Below are positions 60,601 through 64,000 of a stretch of 64,000 nucleotides of DNA, piece by piece. Made by a program: the position numbers and the translations under genes. The DNA is taken from contig NC_045140.1 of assembly GCF_008831285.2 (NCBI RefSeq), positions 1,467,528 to 1,531,527 of the forward strand, given 5' to 3'. The stretch comes from Nymphaea colorata. Taxonomy: Eukaryota > Streptophyta > Magnoliopsida > Nymphaeales > Nymphaeaceae. The first letter of the stretch is position 1; each line of letters begins with the position of its first letter. Under the pieces are notes generated by a model that was not told where the DNA came from, did no database searches, and was given only the letters and a program-made list of their open reading frames with translations.

Positions 60601-63109
60601 GACGTATACAACATCAGGACTTAATCAATATTCAATTTGATATGCACCTAGATGTGACAGATTATGAAGGAAAGCATGTAGTTGAGTGAATCCAACATAG
60701 TACTGAATGCAGGTGCAATATGAGGGCAGCCAACTGCCTCAAAGAGTCTGTGTAACATAGACAAACATTAATTTAATGGGTAGTAGGGCTTTGAATATCC
60801 CATGTCATAAGCCCAGCATTTTCTAGGAGCACATGATGGTGAAAAACATTGTCAGATAGGAGCGCCAAAACAGTTGCTGCAGCCGTGTCAATGCTGGTGC
60901 TGGTGCTTTTCCGACATAGCACATCCGGTGCGGTAAGTGTAACCGGCCCAAAAATGACAACTTTAAATGTGTTTGCCGAGCCAGTTGGGATCGTCAACTA
61001 ATTACATGTTCTTTTGTCGTGTGTTGTTGAATGTTAAAGTATGTTATTTTTTGAATTGTGAAATATCACAAACTTTTCTAAGTATACACAAATATTCATA
61101 TTACATGTTATTCAGTTCTAGATGAAAAAATCAAACATGAAGTCCCGACAGATGTACCTTCTTCGTCTATTTATAGAAAAAATACACTATGAAATTTATG
61201 ACCTAACCCAGCCGAGTCGCCAAGTCAACTCTCTGACCCAGTGACCAGTTTTCAGCCGATTCGAGTCCGAGTCAAGGGTTTGCCAACTATGATTAGCCCT
61301 AATACAGAAAGTTTCATAATAACTTAAATGTAAGAATAGTTAAATAGGATTATTAAGCATTTAACTAACTATATAACATATTATAAATAAATAAATATAT
61401 ATATATATACTCACTGCAGCTGCAGCTTTTTTTGAAAATTGCTATACCCCACACCCGTATCTGTATCTGCACCAGCAGCTGTACCAACACCCACATCATT
61501 CATCCATGTGGCATTGGAAAAAGACACATGCCAAGTAGATAACTTATGTTTTTACTTTTTCAAATCAGGCAAATAAATTCCACTTGCACTAGAAAGAGTC
61601 ATAGGAAAGAAGATCAAGCATAACTAAACAATGAAAGACTTCTTTCTGTTTTCTTTTTCTCCATATTTTAAGGGAAACTATTTACTGTCTCTCTGAAATA
61701 TATTTTTAACTTATTCACCTAAACAAGTCTGGCCCCATCAACTTTCCTTAGCAACTAATGAACCCAGAGATTCTATTCTAGTAAATAGCTTCAGCTCCGG
61801 TCCTTTTATCTTCAAAATCACCCTCCTAGCTATAAACAACATTTAATCAAAAGCTACAAATGACCTCCTGCTTTAGACCATTAATCCAAAGGAGGAGAGG
61901 GGTGAAAACGGAGCATGGTGGATGGTCGAGGAAAAAGAAAACTGGAAGGTTGATTCCTTTCCATGTGGACATCAAATGCACAGAGGACAATGGTAGAATA
62001 CCTATTTCTAGGCAAGGACAGTTGAAAGGCCATTATTCCACAGTGTTGCTCAGGAAAGGAGTGACCATGGAATCAAAGAGTTGATCACGACCTACCACAT
62101 GGTTAAGAAGAAAAGAAAAAGCAAAAATGGTTACTTGACATGATAGCAGTTTTTGGCATTAAATCTTTTACAGCTTATACCGTTGCAGGCACATTTATCA
62201 TCATTTAAATTTGAGTTTGAATGGACCCATGTAAGAAATCCCATTTTCTTAGCCTCTTACGCATACATTGCTCAGTCATGTATATGATCATTCAAAAGAG
62301 GAATCCATGTTAGCAATTCCATGTCCTCTAGATTTCCAAAAATATTGAAGGCTGATCCTATGACTAACATTATATTTGCCATTGAGCACAAACAGCTGCC
62401 CTGTTGGCACCAACAGGTTACTTGAAGACACTGATACCTCTGGCTAGAGGAGAAAAGGGAACCTTGACAAATATACTTAAGATCAGAATAAGAGCAAAAT
62501 CAAATTTATGGATGAAGAAGCAAAATATGCTACACAGACTTTGAGAAAAGGATACAGGAGCAACAAAAAAGATTCTGAAGAAACCAGCCAAGGAAAAGGA
62601 GTTAGAAGGCTGTAATATAAAAAACACACACCAAAAATTAGAAAGTTCTTTCTGAGGAGTGAGGAAGAATAATGTTTCCAACATTCTTTTTCAGAGAGAA
62701 AACCATGCTCCACATGTCCATTTAATCATGTTCTCCAGGTACTATGTTTCTCCACATATAGAATTTAGGAAATTAAGAGCAATACCTGGAGTGTGTCTAT
62801 CCATGGTTCTGTTGTTAATACATGGTTCTGAACAGGCAATATCTAGTTAAGTGTTTATGCATTTCAAACTGGTCATGCCATGCACTCCTAATGGGTGCAG
62901 CAAGTTACAGAAGGACTTCAGTTTTTGCCTTTTTGACAGAGTGCAATCATCTGTGTAACTTTAGCAGTAAATATAAAATAGACACAAGGAAAACACTAAC
63001 ATTTATCTCCATTCAGACATCATATTATAATGACTGAAAATAAAAGAACAAGAGATACCTCAGCCTGACGACCAGCATGCAGCCTAACACCAAATGCATC
63101 ATGCATGAC
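57661..63109 (-). CDS. DUF212 / acid phosphatase-vanadium haloperoxidase-related membrane protein, last three exons (5' end outside window)
   Basis: Three exons in transcript order: 63109-63059 (VMHDAFGVRLHAGRQAE), 59594-59502 (VLNQIVYELPEEHPLSESRP to HTPLQ), 57741-57661 (VVAGAVLGIFTAFVSYAISK then ATMSNA and stop). All are phase 0 with GT-AG borders (51, 93 and 81 nt). The D-A-x-G-V-R-x-x-A-G-x-Q signature, the LNQIV...HPL...RPLRELxGHTPxQV block and the terminal membrane helix are diagnostic of the DUF212/YuiD family, small PAP2-related membrane proteins in plants and bacteria. The first residue block reads MHDAF where relatives usually have MYDAS/MYDAT. The upstream exons, with the GGMPSSHSA motif, were not found before 64000 and should lie beyond it. 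The two introns seen are 1.76 and 3.46 kb. Confidence 0.88.
61130..61290. repeat. Dispersed repeat, copy 2 (see 6400-6680)
   Basis: aaatttatgacctaacccag ccgagtcgccaagtcaact ctctgacccagtgacc matches the urease intron 2 copy. It lies in the DUF212 intron. Confidence 0.45.
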
Positions 63110-63157
63110 CTGTCAGCAAGTCAGCCATAAATCACTGAAAAATATGGGAAGGAAAAG

Positions 63158-63237
63158 CTAGTGTTTTACGTGGCATACCATATATTACAATGCATTACTA
63201 GTGTTTTATGTGGCATACCATATATTACAATGCATTA
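63158..63237. repeat. 40-bp tandem duplication
   Basis: Units 63158-63197 and 63198-63237 both begin ctagtgtttt and end caatgcatta, differing by one base (acgtgg against atgtgg). It lies upstream of the first visible DUF212 exon. Confidence 0.93.
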
Positions 63238-64000
63238 CAATACATAAAGTAACTAAGAAGGAAAGCAATAAGATACAGTCCTCAAACTAGTTTCAGGGGC
63301 GTAACTATACCATATTTTGTGTAACTTTCGATACAACAGCCTTATGGTATGCTATGGTAGAATACAAGATGTAACTTGCGTTACTCCTTGAAAACATAAA
63401 GTGTAATTTTATTTTTTTCAGGCTCAGAGTTATATGAATTTCTTCAGGCTGAATATTAAGTTTGACATGAAAGCGTTCTTACATAAAGTGAAAAAAGGTA
63501 AAATTTAGGGCTGATTTCATGCGACAAAATTAAATATTTCACAGTTTTTCTTGCAAGATACTATGTCTACCCTTAAAAAATAAAAAATTTCAAATTCTGT
63601 GACCAATAAGTTGTTTAAAGTCTGCACGGAGTAAGTTATACATCATGAGAACTTATTTATTTTAATATCCATTTAAGTATTGAAGCAATTAAGCGCTGCG
63701 TTTTGAATGTTTCTAAGAACTCATGCATGTTATAGGCAACATATACTTGCTTTTTTCTTATGTCTATGCAATTCATATTTTTCCAAAGAAAGAAGTTTTT
63801 TCTATGTTTTCCTATTTTTTAAAACTTTTATGAATTTTTAATAATTGAATTAAATTTTTTTACCTCATGTTATGTATCTAACTTTGGACCCAGCTGATAC
63901 CAGTTACATTACACAGTTTACGACATTGGAAAAGATGGAAAACTGCATCATGTTTAGTTGGAGAAGGAAAGAAAGAGCACAAAGACATCAAGTATTTATT
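63238..64000. other. Intron or upstream part of the DUF212 gene, no exon seen
   Basis: The preceding DUF212 exon should end in a membrane-helix sequence like AIAVVLACV. I searched this strand by eye and did not find it, so this is most likely intron continuing past the window edge. Confidence 0.4.

Noticed and set aside
60773..60997. 74-aa minus-strand frame in the DUF212 intron
   Set aside because: Thr/Ala/Ser-rich with no domain; the DUF212 frame does not need it and splice signals do not fit.
1..64000. CRISPR arrays, bacterial operons or a plant biosynthetic gene cluster
   Set aside because: The window is plant nuclear DNA with four unrelated genes. No regularly spaced repeats with unique spacers and no co-located pathway enzymes are present.

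Overview
This is plant nuclear DNA. The evidence is a eukaryotic tRNA-Glu gene with no encoded CCA, genes split into many short exons by long AT-rich GT-AG introns, plant versions of urease and a BET-family bromodomain protein, a plastid DNA fragment, and many decayed transposable elements. I read it as a flowering plant but cannot name the species.

Layout. 1-2300: intergenic DNA with a three-copy 142-bp tandem repeat and a tRNA-Glu(CTC) gene on the minus strand. 2835-30276 (+): one complete urease gene of 18 exons, about 2.5 kb of coding sequence spread over 27.4 kb. All nickel-binding and catalytic residues are present. Its introns hold an antisense LINE fragment, antisense LTR-element remains with a doubled primer-binding site, a Ty3/gypsy element bounded by a 5-bp target duplication, a U2 snRNA fragment, a CACTA-type terminus and one copy of an unnamed roughly 1-kb repeat. 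30300-36350: gene-free, with a duplicated urease 3' flank and two more copies of the 1-kb repeat. 36979-41887 (+): a complete 10-exon BET/GTE bromodomain gene. 41900-45150: gene-free, with a short plastid ndhF-like fragment. 45175-53603 (+): a complete 11-exon FAD-dependent monooxygenase resembling Arabidopsis EMB2421, with a tandem duplication across its stop codon. 53700-57650: no gene seen. 57661-63109 (-): the last three exons of a DUF212 (acid phosphatase/vanadium haloperoxidase-related) membrane protein gene; its 5' part lies beyond the window.

The genes are unrelated housekeeping loci: nitrogen recycling, chromatin reading, a flavin oxidoreductase and a small membrane protein. They are not a cluster. 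I found no convincing new biological system. The unusual content is in gene structure (a GC-AG intron, a TE-inflated gene, an overlapping upstream ORF, a duplicated stop codon) and in the layered TE history. Splice sites were placed by hand from reading frame, GT/AG signals and family knowledge. The three full gene models each sum to an exact multiple of three with no internal stop.
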